From Alphaproteobacteria bacterium (GTDB taxonomy: Bacteria > Pseudomonadota > Alphaproteobacteria > Micropepsales > Micropepsaceae): a stretch of 19,016 nt of DNA. Made by a program: the position numbers and the translations under genes. Location: the NCBI GenBank assembly GCA_003451645.1, contig DMER01000242.1, forward strand, positions 337-19,352. The letters run 5' to 3'. This document shows, one piece after another, positions 7,565-15,290 of this stretch (its first letter is position 1; each line of letters opens with the position of its first letter). The notes under the pieces are model-generated. The model saw nothing but the letters and a program-made list of their open reading frames with translations. It did no database searches and was not told the DNA's origin.

Positions 7565-7996
7565 ATGGACCGGATCGAAAAACTCTGCATTGCGAAGGGC
7601 TTAAGGATGACAGGGCAGCGGCGCGTGATTGCCAGGGTGCTGAGCACCTCCGCCGATCATCCTGATGCCGAGGAGCTTTACCGGCGTGCTTCGGCCGTCG
7701 ACAAGAACATCTCGATCGCGACTGTCTACCGGACCGTTCGCCTCTTTGAAGATGCTGGAATTCTGGAGCGCCATGACTTCCGCGATGGCCGGTCGCGTTA
7801 TGAAGAGGTCCCAAGCGAGCACCACGATCATCTCATTGACGTGGTTAGCGGCAAAGTGATCGAGTTCCAGAACGAACAAATTGAGCGATTGCAGCGCGAA
7901 ATTGCTGAGAAGTTGGGATATAAGCTGGTAGATCACCGGCTGGAGCTCTACGGGGTCCCGCTTAACCGCGATAGCACGGAGCCCACCAAGGGCTAG
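7565..7996 (+). CDS. fur: Fur-family metal-responsive transcriptional regulator (alphaproteobacterial Fur/Mur type)
   Basis: 143-residue DNA-binding repressor that senses Fe2+ or, in many alphaproteobacteria, Mn2+ (Mur). The winged-helix domain covers residues about 1-80, with recognition-helix segment ISIATVYRTVRLFEDAGIL (49-67). The dimerisation and metal domain has HHDHLIDV (86-93), E100 and H124, which are candidate metal ligands. No CxxC zinc motif is present; the only cysteine is C8. This is usual for the alphaproteobacterial Fur/Mur branch. I see no triple-histidine heme motif of Irr. Whether it answers to iron or manganese cannot be decided here. No clear Fur/Mur box is visible in the 75 bases upstream. 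Confidence 0.9.
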   Translation: MDRIEKLCIAKGLRMTGQRRVIARVLSTSADHPDAEELYRRASAVDKNISIATVYRTVRLFEDAGILERHDFRDGRSRYEEVPSEHHDHLIDVVSGKVIEFQNEQIERLQREIAEKLGYKLVDHRLELYGVPLNRDSTEPTKG

Positions 7997-8053
7997 TTGG
8001 AATGACCGGGCTGGGGCACGACGCGTGACTGTCCCGCCCATCTTAGGATCGAC

Positions 8054-8926
8054 ATGAGGGCAATTCGAGGGTTCGGCTGTCTTTTAGGATTTCTGCTCAT
8101 CACGTTGGCCGTGATGCCAGTGCAGTGGCTCGCGATTCGCTATAACTGGGCGCTGAAGGACACGCTGCCAATCCGCTATCACCGCATGGTGTGCCGCCTG
8201 ATTGGTATCCGTATCGAGACCTTTGGGAAGCCGGTGCAAGATCGCGGTGTGTTTTTGGCTGCCAATCACACATCATATCTGGACATTCCGATTTTGGCGG
8301 CCGTCATTCCAGTTTGCTATGTAGCAAAGGCCGATGTTGGGCGATGGCCTCTCTTTGGCACGCTGGCACGCCTCTCGCGCACCGTCTTTGTGGAGCGGGA
8401 ACGGCGTAGCCGGACAGCAGCGCAGCGCGATGTCATCCGCGAGCGCCTGGAGGAGGGGGGCACGATAGTACTCTTTGCCGAAGGCACCTCCAGCGATGGC
8501 AACCGTGTGTTGGAATTCAAGAGTGCCTTGCTCTCGGCTGCTGATGGGACTGTCAGGCTGCCCGATGGCAGCGAGCGCCGTATCATCGTGCAGCCTGTAT
8601 CGGTCGCCTACACGCGCTTGCACGGCATGCCAATGGGGCGGGAGTATCGCCCCTTTTTTGCATGGTATGGCGACATGGACCTCGTGCCGCATTTGTGGGA
8701 GGCATTCTGCCTCGGTCCCATCGATGTGGTGGTGCATTACCATCCGCCCCTCACTGTTGACCAGTTCGGCGGGTCACGCAAGGCTCTGGCGCTGCAATGC
8801 CAGAAGCTCGTGGCTGAGGGGGTGGCGCACGCCTTGGCAGGCCGTCCCGGCGCGGTTGGTCCAGCTTATAATGACGACAAGACGCACATTGCCGCGGTTG
8901 AACGCGCGGCAGCGGAGGCCGCGTGA
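8054..8926 (+). CDS. 1-acyl-glycerol-3-phosphate / lyso-ornithine-lipid O-acyltransferase (PlsC/OlsA-like)
   Basis: 290-residue membrane acyltransferase. One hydrophobic segment lies at residues about 7-27. The catalytic HX4D motif is NHTSYLD at 71-77 (H72, D77). The phosphate-binding block is FAEGTSSDGNRV at 141-152, with the variant EGT-SSDG that I associate with OlsA and related PlsC proteins. A third block, RRIIVQPVSVAYTR, follows. In rhizobia the gene at this place, just upstream of miaB, is olsA, which completes ornithine lipid synthesis, so OlsA is a reasonable guess. No olsB is present in the window, and phosphatidic acid synthesis remains possible. The start ATG at 8054 has TAGGATC just upstream. 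Confidence 0.88.
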   Translation: MRAIRGFGCLLGFLLITLAVMPVQWLAIRYNWALKDTLPIRYHRMVCRLIGIRIETFGKPVQDRGVFLAANHTSYLDIPILAAVIPVCYVAKADVGRWPLFGTLARLSRTVFVERERRSRTAAQRDVIRERLEEGGTIVLFAEGTSSDGNRVLEFKSALLSAADGTVRLPDGSERRIIVQPVSVAYTRLHGMPMGREYRPFFAWYGDMDLVPHLWEAFCLGPIDVVVHYHPPLTVDQFGGSRKALALQCQKLVAEGVAHALAGRPGAVGPAYNDDKTHIAAVERAAAEAA

Positions 8927-8986
8927 CCAGCGCTTGCAGACTTCAGGTGTGTTGCGGCATAAGTCGCGGCCTTGTGGACTGAACCC

Positions 8987-10357
8987 ATGACCGCGCCCAA
9001 ACCTCCGAGAAAGCTGTACATCAAGACCTATGGCTGCCAGATGAATGTCTACGATTCCGGCAGGATCGCAGACCTGTTGGCGCCCCATGGCTACGCCGCC
9101 AGTGATACGCCTGACGATGCCGATATGGTGGTGCTCAATACCTGTCATATCCGTGAGAAGGCAGTCGAGAAGGTCTATTCCGAGTTAGGCCGTCTGCGAC
9201 CGCTGCAACAGGACAAGGCCGCCCGCGGAGGGCGCATGATGGTAGCTGTTGCTGGCTGTGTTGCGCAGGCCGAAGGCGCTGAGCTGCAGCGCCGTGCACC
9301 CATGGTCGACATTGTCGTCGGCGCACAGGCCTATCACCGGCTGCCCGAGCTCATTGCCAAGGCCGCGCGCGAGGGTGGACATGCGCTCGACACCGAGTTC
9401 CCCGCGATCGACAAGTTCGACAGCCTTCCCGCGACAGCCTCAGCGCCAGGGGTGTCGGCTTTCCTCACCGTGCAAGAAGGCTGTGATAAGTTTTGCACGT
9501 TTTGCGTGGTGCCCTATACGCGCGGAGCGGAATACTCGCGGCCCGTTGCCAAGATTGCCGATGAAGCCCGGCATTTGGTCAGCCTTGGCGTTCGCGAGGT
9601 GACGCTCCTGGGGCAGAATGTAAATGCCTTCCATGGGGAAGGTCCAGACGGCCGCCCATGGGGCCTCGGCCGGTTGATCCGGCATTTGGCAGACATCAAA
9701 GACCTCGCGCGCATTCGTTACACGACCAGCCACCCGCGCGATATGGATGATGATCTGATTGCTGCACATGCCGATGTACCGCAACTGATGCCCTTTTTGC
9801 ACCTGCCGGTTCAATCGGGCTCTGACGCCGTGTTGGAGGCGATGAACCGTCAGCATACCGCGGATGACTATCGACGCATCATAAACAAAATTCGCGACGC
9901 CCGGCCTGACATTGTCCTGTCGTCTGATTTCATCGTTGGCTTCCCTGGCGAGACAGACCGCGATTTTGCCGACACCATGGGGCTTGTTCGCGAGATCGGT
10001 TTTGTTCAGGCCTATTCCTTCAAATACTCGCCCCGTCCCGGCACGCCCGCAGCCGCCGCCCGCAAGCAGGTGCCGGAGGCTGTCAAGGCGGAACGGCTTG
10101 ACGAATTGCTTGCTCTCCTTAGGGTCCAGCAAGAGGCGTTTTGGCGATCTTGCGTCGGTCGCACTATGGATGTCCTTTTTGAGCGCAAAGGCCGCTATGC
10201 GGGTCAATTGGTCGGCCGTAGCCCCTTCTTGCAAGGCGTACATGCCGACGCGCCTGAAAGCCTCATTGGCCAAATCGCGCCCGTTCGTATTGAAGAGGCA
10301 AGGACCAACAGCCTTCTGGGTGCACTGGTTTCGCCGTGTCACGGGGAGGCTGCTTGA
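8987..10357 (+). CDS. miaB: MiaB, tRNA-2-methylthio-N6-dimethylallyladenosine synthase
   Basis: Radical-SAM methylthiotransferase that converts i6A37 to ms2i6A37 in tRNAs reading UNN codons; it carries two [4Fe-4S] clusters. From ATG 8987 it is 456 residues. The N-terminal cluster cysteines are C17 (YGCQMN), C53 (NTCHIRE) and C91 (AGCVAQ). The radical-SAM triad CxxxCxxC is C166, C170 and C173 in [19 protein letters not shown]-terminal TRAM domain follows ([13 protein letters not shown]... onward). An in-frame TTG at 8972 would add five residues; the ATG gives the usual N-terminus. Its TGA overlaps the TTG start of phoH, opening a chain of translationally coupled genes. Confidence 0.97.
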   Translation: MTAPKPPRKLYIKTYGCQMNVYDSGRIADLLAPHGYAASDTPDDADMVVLNTCHIREKAVEKVYSELGRLRPLQQDKAARGGRMMVAVAGCVAQAEGAELQRRAPMVDIVVGAQAYHRLPELIAKAAREGGHALDTEFPAIDKFDSLPATASAPGVSAFLTVQEGCDKFCTFCVVPYTRGAEYSRPVAKIADEARHLVSLGVREVTLLGQNVNAFHGEGPDGRPWGLGRLIRHLADIKDLARIRYTTSHPRDMDDDLIAAHADVPQLMPFLHLPVQSGSDAVLEAMNRQHTADDYRRIINKIRDARPDIVLSSDFIVGFPGETDRDFADTMGLVREIGFVQAYSFKYSPRPGTPAAAARKQVPEAVKAERLDELLALLRVQQEAFWRSCVGRTMDVLFERKGRYAGQLVGRSPFLQGVHADAPESLIGQIAPVRIEEARTNSLLGALVSPCHGEAA

Positions 10358-11349
10358 CCCGCAAAGCCGCAGCGCCCGCGGAGGCCACCCAGGTCTTGGC
10401 CTTTGAAGACAACGGCCTCTTGAAAGAACTCGTGGGGCCGATGGGGTTGCATCTCGCCCAACTTGAGCGGCGCTTGGGCGTGGACATCCACCACAGCGGC
10501 AACCGGTTGTCGCTTAAGGGGGCCAAAGCCGCGATCGCGCAGGCACGCAAGGCATTGGAGCGGCTCTATGCGCATTTGGAAGATGGCGGCCAATTGAGCG
10601 CGGGCGACATCGATACCGCTGCCAACCAAGCCGCTTCTGGCTCTGAGGGCCCTAGCGCGTTTTCGCCATCACTGACACTTCAGACGCCGCGCAAGCTGAT
10701 AAAGCCAAAATCCAAAACCCAAGCCGATTATGTGGCCGCGTTAAACCGAAGTGAACTGGTCCTGGGCATAGGTCCTGCCGGTACGGGCAAGACCTATCTC
10801 GCCGTTGCGGCGGGGATATCGCGTTTAGTCAAAGGTGAAGTGGACCGGCTGATCTTGTCCAGGCCTGCCGTTGAGGCGGGCGAGAAGCTGGGCTTCTTGC
10901 CAGGCAATATGGAGGAAAAGGTCGATCCTTACTTGCGCCCGCTCTATGACGCGCTGCACGACATGTTGCCGGGGGATCAGATCTCCAAACGGCGGGAGGC
11001 GGGGGATATCGAAGTAGCCCCTCTGGCGTTTATGCGCGGGCGGACACTGTCCAATGCTTTTATCATCTTGGATGAAGCGCAGAACACGACTCCACAACAG
11101 ATGAAAATGTTTCTGACCCGTTTGGGCGAAGGATCTTACATGGTGGTGACGGGCGACCCTTCGCAAATCGATTTGCCGCGCGGTCAGCCGTCTGGCCTCA
11201 TCGAGGCCCAGCAGGTTCTGGACGGCGTTGCCGGAACGGAGATCGTGACCTTCGGCGAGGAGGATGTGGTTCGGCATCCGCTCGTGAAGCGAATTGTCCG
11301 CGCCTATGACACGTTCGAAAAGCGTGGCGGAGGCGCTGCAGGGCAGTGA
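10354..11349 (+). CDS. PhoH-like P-loop ATPase (YbeZ type)
   Basis: 331-residue PhoH-family NTPase, probably acting with YbeY in RNA or ribosome metabolism. Walker A is [10 protein letters not shown] at 138-147 and Walker B is [11 protein letters not shown] at 236-246; [12 protein letters not shown] (264-275) is the sensor-like motif of the family. The N-terminal 80 residues resemble the KH-like region of YbeZ proteins. I choose TTG 10354 as start: GGGGAGG (10343-10349) sits four bases ahead, and the TTG overlaps the miaB stop as TTGA. An in-frame GTG at 10336 would add six residues and has no such site. The order miaB-phoH-ybeY-corC-lnt is conserved across Proteobacteria. Confidence 0.93.
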   Translation: MTRKAAAPAEATQVLAFEDNGLLKELVGPMGLHLAQLERRLGVDIHHSGNRLSLKGAKAAIAQARKALERLYAHLEDGGQLSAGDIDTAANQAASGSEGPSAFSPSLTLQTPRKLIKPKSKTQADYVAALNRSELVLGIGPAGTGKTYLAVAAGISRLVKGEVDRLILSRPAVEAGEKLGFLPGNMEEKVDPYLRPLYDALHDMLPGDQISKRREAGDIEVAPLAFMRGRTLSNAFIILDEAQNTTPQQMKMFLTRLGEGSYMVVTGDPSQIDLPRGQPSGLIEAQQVLDGVAGTEIVTFGEEDVVRHPLVKRIVRAYDTFEKRGGGAAGQ

Positions 11350-11852
11350 TGAGTGCTCAGCCAATGTCACCCCTCGCGCTCAATGTGATGGTTCGGACGC
11401 GCGCGCGCCTTTGGAGCGTAGCATGGCCCGATCGTAGAGCAGATTGTTCCAATGTCATTGAAACCGCCGTAAAATGCCTTGACGCGACACTCCGCGGTTT
11501 CGTCGAAGTCGAGCTCACCGACGACAGGCGTATCGGCCAATTGAACAGAGACTTCCGAGGCAAAGCCAAACCGACAAATGTCTTGGCATTTGAGAATCCA
11601 CTACAACCATTGGGAGCGATTGTGCTTGCCTTTGAGACTATTGCTGCCGAAGCTGAGAGCCAGGGCAAGAATTTTCGCGCCCACACGACGCATCTTTTGG
11701 TTCATGGCCTCTTACATCTTGCGGGCTATGATCATATCCTTCGAGAACAGCGCCGCATTATGGAAAAGCTTGAGATACAAATTTTACGCACGATGGGCAT
11801 CGCCAATCCATACATCACACAAGCGCTACCACGGGTGCAGGGCACGCTATGA
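11349..11852 (+). CDS. ybeY: YbeY, endoribonuclease / 16S rRNA maturation factor
   Basis: 167-residue single-domain metalloprotein implicated in 16S rRNA 3' end maturation and ribosome quality control. The zinc-binding H3xH5xH motif is complete: H119, H123 and H129 in HGLLHLAGYDH. RGKAKPTNVLAF (70-81) matches the family block. One oddity is that the usual LGD before the central strand reads LGA (PLGAIVLAFET, residues 87-97), so a normally conserved aspartate is missing. Start is ATG 11349, sharing one base with the phoH stop (TGATG); a GTG three bases earlier is also in frame. The end overlaps corC as ATGA. Confidence 0.92.
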   Translation: MSAQPMSPLALNVMVRTRARLWSVAWPDRRADCSNVIETAVKCLDATLRGFVEVELTDDRRIGQLNRDFRGKAKPTNVLAFENPLQPLGAIVLAFETIAAEAESQGKNFRAHTTHLLVHGLLHLAGYDHILREQRRIMEKLEIQILRTMGIANPYITQALPRVQGTL

Positions 11853-12811
11853 GTGATCCCAATACCGGGGCTGTCGCGGCCGGTCGCGCGCAAACACAAT
11901 CCGCTCCGACCTGGTTTCAGGGCATGGTGGGCGCCTTGCGCACCCTTGTGGGTGGCAAGGTCGAAGCGGAAAGCATGCGCGAAAGCCTGGAGGAGATGCT
12001 CGGCGAGCGCACACAGGAAGAGGGAGCCTTAGACGTCAGTGAACGGCGGATGCTGTTCAATATTTTGGCGTTCAGCGAACTCAAGGTGGATGCGATTATG
12101 GTGCCGCGTGCGGACATCATCGCTGTTGAAGAGAGCACACCGATGGCGGAGCTTGTGCGTGTGTTCTATGAGGCGCAGCACTCGCGCCTGCCGGTGTACC
12201 GAGAAACCTTGGACCATATGGTCGGCATGGTGCATATCAAGGAACTCATCGGGCTGGCCGCACCCGAACAAGCTGGGGTGAAGCGGCCGCAGGCGATCAA
12301 GGACATCATTCGTGAGGTTCTGTTTGTTCCGGGCTCGATGCTGGCCACCGACCTCCTGCTGAAAATGCAAGCCACGCGTATCCATTTGGCGCTGGTCATT
12401 GACGAATATGGTGGAACCGATGGTCTCGTCTCCATCGAAGACTTGGTTGAGCAGATCGTTGGCGATATTGAGGACGAGCACGATACCGATGAGACGGCCA
12501 CTCTGGTTGCGCGAGAAGACGGTGGTTTTGATGCGAGCGCCCGTGCAGGCCTTGAAGAGGTTGAAGAGGCGCTCGGGCTAAAACTCGCCGATCCGGAAGA
12601 GGCGAGCGAGATCGATACGCTCGCTGGACTGGTTTCGCAGTTGGTGGGGCGCGTTCCGCAACGCGGAGAGGTGATCCGGCATCCCGCTGGGGTAGAATTT
12701 GAAGTGATCGAGGCAGACCCCCGACGGTTGCGCCGTATTCGGATCCACCGTGTCAATCGCATCACCCCTGGGTCGGTCCCTTCGGCGGCACTTACGGGTC
12801 CCGGTGCCTAG
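11849..12811 (+). CDS. corC: CorC/HlyC-like CBS-domain protein (lacks the DUF21 membrane domain)
   Basis: 320-residue soluble protein of the CorC/TlyC group, variously linked to Mg2+/Co2+ efflux and, under the name hemolysin C, to membrane functions; its direct activity is not settled. After an N-terminal helix region come two CBS repeats at about residues 83-205 (IMVPRADIIAVEES, HSRLPVYRE, GMVHIKEL, then LVIDEYGGTDGLVSIEDLVEQIVGDI). The CorC_HlyC domain is at about 225-305. There is no transmembrane DUF21 part, as expected of the form encoded next to lnt. Start ATG overlaps the ybeY stop (ATGA). The end overlaps the longest frame of lnt. Confidence 0.92.
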   Translation: MSDPNTGAVAAGRAQTQSAPTWFQGMVGALRTLVGGKVEAESMRESLEEMLGERTQEEGALDVSERRMLFNILAFSELKVDAIMVPRADIIAVEESTPMAELVRVFYEAQHSRLPVYRETLDHMVGMVHIKELIGLAAPEQAGVKRPQAIKDIIREVLFVPGSMLATDLLLKMQATRIHLALVIDEYGGTDGLVSIEDLVEQIVGDIEDEHDTDETATLVAREDGGFDASARAGLEEVEEALGLKLADPEEASEIDTLAGLVSQLVGRVPQRGEVIRHPAGVEFEVIEADPRRLRRIRIHRVNRITPGSVPSAALTGPGA

Positions 12812-14453
12812 GTCCGGCCGGCTTTGGCTCAAAGTGGTGGTCAAGCTGCGGGCCCTTAATCGGCGCGTTCGCGAACTGAAGTCCTGGCGTGCCGGGGCCG
12901 TCGCTTTCCTGGCTGGGGTTGTATCAGCTCTTGCGATGGCGCCATTCCACTTTTGGCTAGTGCTGCCCTTCACCCTGGGGATGGCGCTCTGGCTCGTCGA
13001 TGGTGCGGGCCAATGCGAAAAGCCCATACGCGCTGCGGCCTGGCGCGGCTGGACATTTGGCTTCGGGTATTTCCTCGCGGGGATTTATTGGGTTGGCTAT
13101 GCCTTTTTGGTCAATCCCAACGCGCATGCGTGGTTATTGCCCTTTGTTGCTGTCTTGTTTCCCGGGGGGCTGGCACTTTTCTTCGTGTTCAGCTTTGTGC
13201 TCGCCCATCTCGTCGCAAGTCCGGGTGCTTTTCGGGCCGCTGGCTTTGCTTTGGCGGTCTCAGCTGGCGAGTGGCTTCGCGGGCATATGTTCACGGGGTT
13301 TCCGTGGAACCTGTTTGGCTACACTTGGTCGGACAGTATCTGGCTCATGCAACCGGCAGCCCTGTTCGGCATTTACGCCTTAAGCCTCCTGACAGTTCTC
13401 GCTTTCGTTTTGCCAGCCACTTTGTTTTCCCGAGCAGGGCGCCTCGATCCAGCTTGGTGGCGCGCTTGCGTGACCTCCGTGGTGCTGATCGGAACAGGGG
13501 CGGCCTACGGCGCCTGGCGGGTTCCGGCCGCGCCATCGCCAATTCACGCTGGCGAGGTCGTCCGCATTGTCCAACCCAACGTACCCCAGAACGAGAAGTG
13601 GCAACGCGAACATCTATCACGCAACTGGTTGCGTTTGATCGCACCACTTGGACAAGGGCTGACGCCAGGTGGGAAGCCGCCCTACACCGTCGCGATCTGG
13701 CCCGAAGCGGCCCCCCCATTTATTCTCGCGGAGCAACCTGAGGCCTTGGAAGCCATCGGCAGCGTCTTGCCGCCCGGCACGCGCCTGATCAGTGGTTCGG
13801 TCCAACGCCGGGACGGGGCAAGCGGAGGGATGGACTACTACAACGGGATCGATATAATCGGTGACGACGGTAAGGTCGTCGAGAGCTACCAGAAGTCGCA
13901 TCTGGTGCCTTTTGGCGAGTACCTGCCCCTGGCGCCCCTCCTTGAGCGCTTGGGTATCACGAAGCTGACCGGGGGCCAGGGTGGTTTCAAATCTGGTTCA
14001 GGTGTGCGGTCGATCACACTTTCGCCACAATCAACCATCGGTCCGTTGATTTGTTACGAGATTGTATTTTCTCGTGCGGTTGTTGATCGAGCCCGGCGCC
14101 CGGATTGGTTGGTCAATCTCACCGATGATTCCTGGTTCGGCCCGTCCTCAGGCCCTTATCAACACTTGGGAATTGCCCGTTTGAGAGCGGTTGAAGAGGG
14201 TCTCGCCGTAGTGCGGGCAGCCAACACCGGCGTCTCAGCGATCATTGATCCATACGGCCGTGTGGTTGCATCAATTCCACTCGGTACCGTCGGACTCCTA
14301 CAGGCTGCTGTGCCCCAAAAATTGCCACAAACCCTCTACGCGCATGGCGGGGAGTTGGTGTATGGTCTGCTCATGGTCGTGCTGGCCGGGTTGATCGGCG
14401 GGGGGCGCTGGGGGTTACTCCAGGGCCAAGGTAGCAACCGGATGCACCACTAG
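12750..14453 (+). CDS. lnt: Apolipoprotein N-acyltransferase
   Basis: Inner-membrane enzyme that adds the third acyl chain to the N-terminal cysteine of lipoproteins. The longest frame (567 residues) starts at GTG 12750. Later GTG codons at 12804, 12834 and 12837 are equally allowed. The last two leave about 20 residues before the first membrane helix and are closer to the family norm, so the true start is uncertain; none has a strong Shine-Dalgarno. Several hydrophobic helices fill residues about 48-255. The nitrilase-like domain (about 268-520) has the full triad: E319 (IWPEAAPP), K382 (YQKSHLVPFGEYLP) and C435 (GPLICYEIVF). A final membrane helix lies at about 536-552. Coupled to corC by overlap or near-overlap. 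Confidence 0.94.
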   Translation: MSIASPLGRSLRRHLRVPVPRSGRLWLKVVVKLRALNRRVRELKSWRAGAVAFLAGVVSALAMAPFHFWLVLPFTLGMALWLVDGAGQCEKPIRAAAWRGWTFGFGYFLAGIYWVGYAFLVNPNAHAWLLPFVAVLFPGGLALFFVFSFVLAHLVASPGAFRAAGFALAVSAGEWLRGHMFTGFPWNLFGYTWSDSIWLMQPAALFGIYALSLLTVLAFVLPATLFSRAGRLDPAWWRACVTSVVLIGTGAAYGAWRVPAAPSPIHAGEVVRIVQPNVPQNEKWQREHLSRNWLRLIAPLGQGLTPGGKPPYTVAIWPEAAPPFILAEQPEALEAIGSVLPPGTRLISGSVQRRDGASGGMDYYNGIDIIGDDGKVVESYQKSHLVPFGEYLPLAPLLERLGITKLTGGQGGFKSGSGVRSITLSPQSTIGPLICYEIVFSRAVVDRARRPDWLVNLTDDSWFGPSSGPYQHLGIARLRAVEEGLAVVRAANTGVSAIIDPYGRVVASIPLGTVGLLQAAVPQKLPQTLYAHGGELVYGLLMVVLAGLIGGGRWGLLQGQGSNRMHH

Positions 14454-14539
14454 TTAAACTTCTCGTTGACTCGTGAGCGGCCATAATACAAAACGCGCAG
14501 TAGTGGATCGCGAGTTGTGCGCTCTGCTGCGAGGGGACT

Positions 14540-14585
14540 GCCAAGAAGAGTATCGCTGTTTGGATGTGATACTCTTATCGTTGGC
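14540..14585. repeat. Long inverted repeat between lnt and the XRE regulator
   Basis: AAGAGTATC (14546-14554) is repeated inverted as GATACTCTT (14568-14576) with a 13-base loop. An outer pair, GCCAA (14540-14544) with TTGGC (14581-14585), encloses it, with one unpaired base on the left and four on the right. Arm centres are about 22 bp apart, two helical turns, which would suit a dimeric regulator such as the XRE protein encoded 100 bases downstream. It lacks a T tract, so it is a poor intrinsic terminator, although it could end lnt transcripts or be part of a small RNA. The rest of the 232-base gap holds no gene that I can support. Confidence 0.5.
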
Positions 14586-14685
14586 GGGCGATGGAAAAGA
14601 CCGCGCTGGCTGCAACTGATGTTGGGCCGCCGCGGAGAGAAGTCGGCACACAACCCTTGTTTTGTAATGAATGTAAGGACCGCTC

Positions 14686-15153
14686 ATGGCCAAAAAGCAA
14701 CCAAGCTCTATCGATGCACATGTCGGCAGCCGGGTCCGGTTGCGCCGGATGCTGATTGGGATGAGTCAGGAAAAGCTTGGTGAGTTGCTTGGGCTGACCT
14801 TTCAACAAGTACAAAAATATGAGAAGGGTGCCAACCGGATTGGTGCAAGCCGCTTGTTCGACATCGCGCAAATCCTTGGCGTGCCCGTGCAGTATTTCTT
14901 CGAAGAGTTGGCCGCGACAAAGGAGAGCCACGGCAGCAACGGCAGCCATTTCTCTGAGGGTGATCGCGAGCCCTTTGTGATGGATTTTGTCTCCAGCGCT
15001 GAAGGCCTGCAGCTTATCCGTTCGTACACGCGCGTCACCGATGTTCGGGTCCGCAAGCGTATTCTTGAGCTCGTCAAGTCGCTTGGGGGCGAAGAAGAAG
15101 ATCTCGTCGCGCATCCCCGGCCCGTATTGTCGACCACGTCCACTGCGGCATGA
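14686..15153 (+). CDS. XRE-family helix-turn-helix transcriptional regulator (PhrR/PraR-like by position)
   Basis: 155-residue DNA-binding protein. The HTH_3/Cro-C1 domain covers residues about 13-70: VGSRVRLRRMLIGMSQEKLG, then the recognition region GLTFQQVQKYEKGANRI, then LFDIAQILGVPVQYFFEEL. This is the SinR/PhrR-type form common in alphaproteobacteria. The C-terminal half (REPFVMDFVSSAEGLQLIRSYTRVTDVRVRKRILELVKSL) is helical and conserved in that group. Start is ATG 14686 with TAAGGA (14674-14679) six bases ahead. In rhizobia the regulator gene between lnt and metK is named phrR or praR-like; targets here are unknown. It may bind the inverted repeat at 14540-14585, which is inference. Confidence 0.92.
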   Translation: MAKKQPSSIDAHVGSRVRLRRMLIGMSQEKLGELLGLTFQQVQKYEKGANRIGASRLFDIAQILGVPVQYFFEELAATKESHGSNGSHFSEGDREPFVMDFVSSAEGLQLIRSYTRVTDVRVRKRILELVKSLGGEEEDLVAHPRPVLSTTSTAA

Positions 15154-15290
15154 ATTGTGGGTTGAACCGGGAGCACTTTGCTCCCCGTTGATCGACGCTT
15201 GACGCACTGAGCGAGTTTTGCAACAACCGCGCTCCAATGGCCGGGCAGGTCCCCGGCCAATTTTTTTCGCCAATCGGGAGTGCTCAGGCT
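15154..15290 (+). promoter_or_regulatory. Candidate cis-regulatory leader of metK
   Basis: The 137 bases between the XRE gene and the metK GTG contain three possible structures. Hairpin 1 pairs GGGAGC (15169-15174) with GCTCCC (15180-15185), extended by AAC/GTT across one mismatch. Hairpin 2 is terminator-like (separate entry). In the third, GCGCTCC (15229-15235) can pair with GGAGTGC (15277-15283), with one G-U, and covers the GGGAG Shine-Dalgarno of metK while enclosing hairpin 2. CTCCCCG of hairpin 1 could alternatively pair with the same CGGGAG. I do not recognise a known SAM riboswitch class. A CTTGAC at 15198-15203 resembles a -35 box, but no good -10 follows. Confidence 0.4.
15238..15267 (+). 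terminator. Intrinsic-terminator-like hairpin ahead of metK
   Basis: TGGCCGGG (15238-15245) pairs perfectly with CCCGGCCA (15252-15259) around a six-base loop, then one A and seven T (15261-15267). This is a standard plus-strand Rho-independent signature. It could end XRE transcripts or act as an attenuator for metK, whose likely GTG start is only 23 bases beyond the T tract. Confidence 0.7.

Noticed and set aside
9440..10342. 300-codon open frame antisense to miaB
   Set aside because: It lies wholly within miaB, shows no recognisable motifs, and is explained by high GC in the opposite strand.
14466..14487. Promoter TTGACT with CATAAT after the lnt stop
   Set aside because: The spacer is only 10 bases, too short for a sigma70-type promoter.
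15237..15290. An 18-codon N-terminal extension of metK from ATG 15237
   Set aside because: The extension consists of a perfect hairpin plus T7, has no Shine-Dalgarno directly before it, and precedes the residues where homologous MetK proteins begin.
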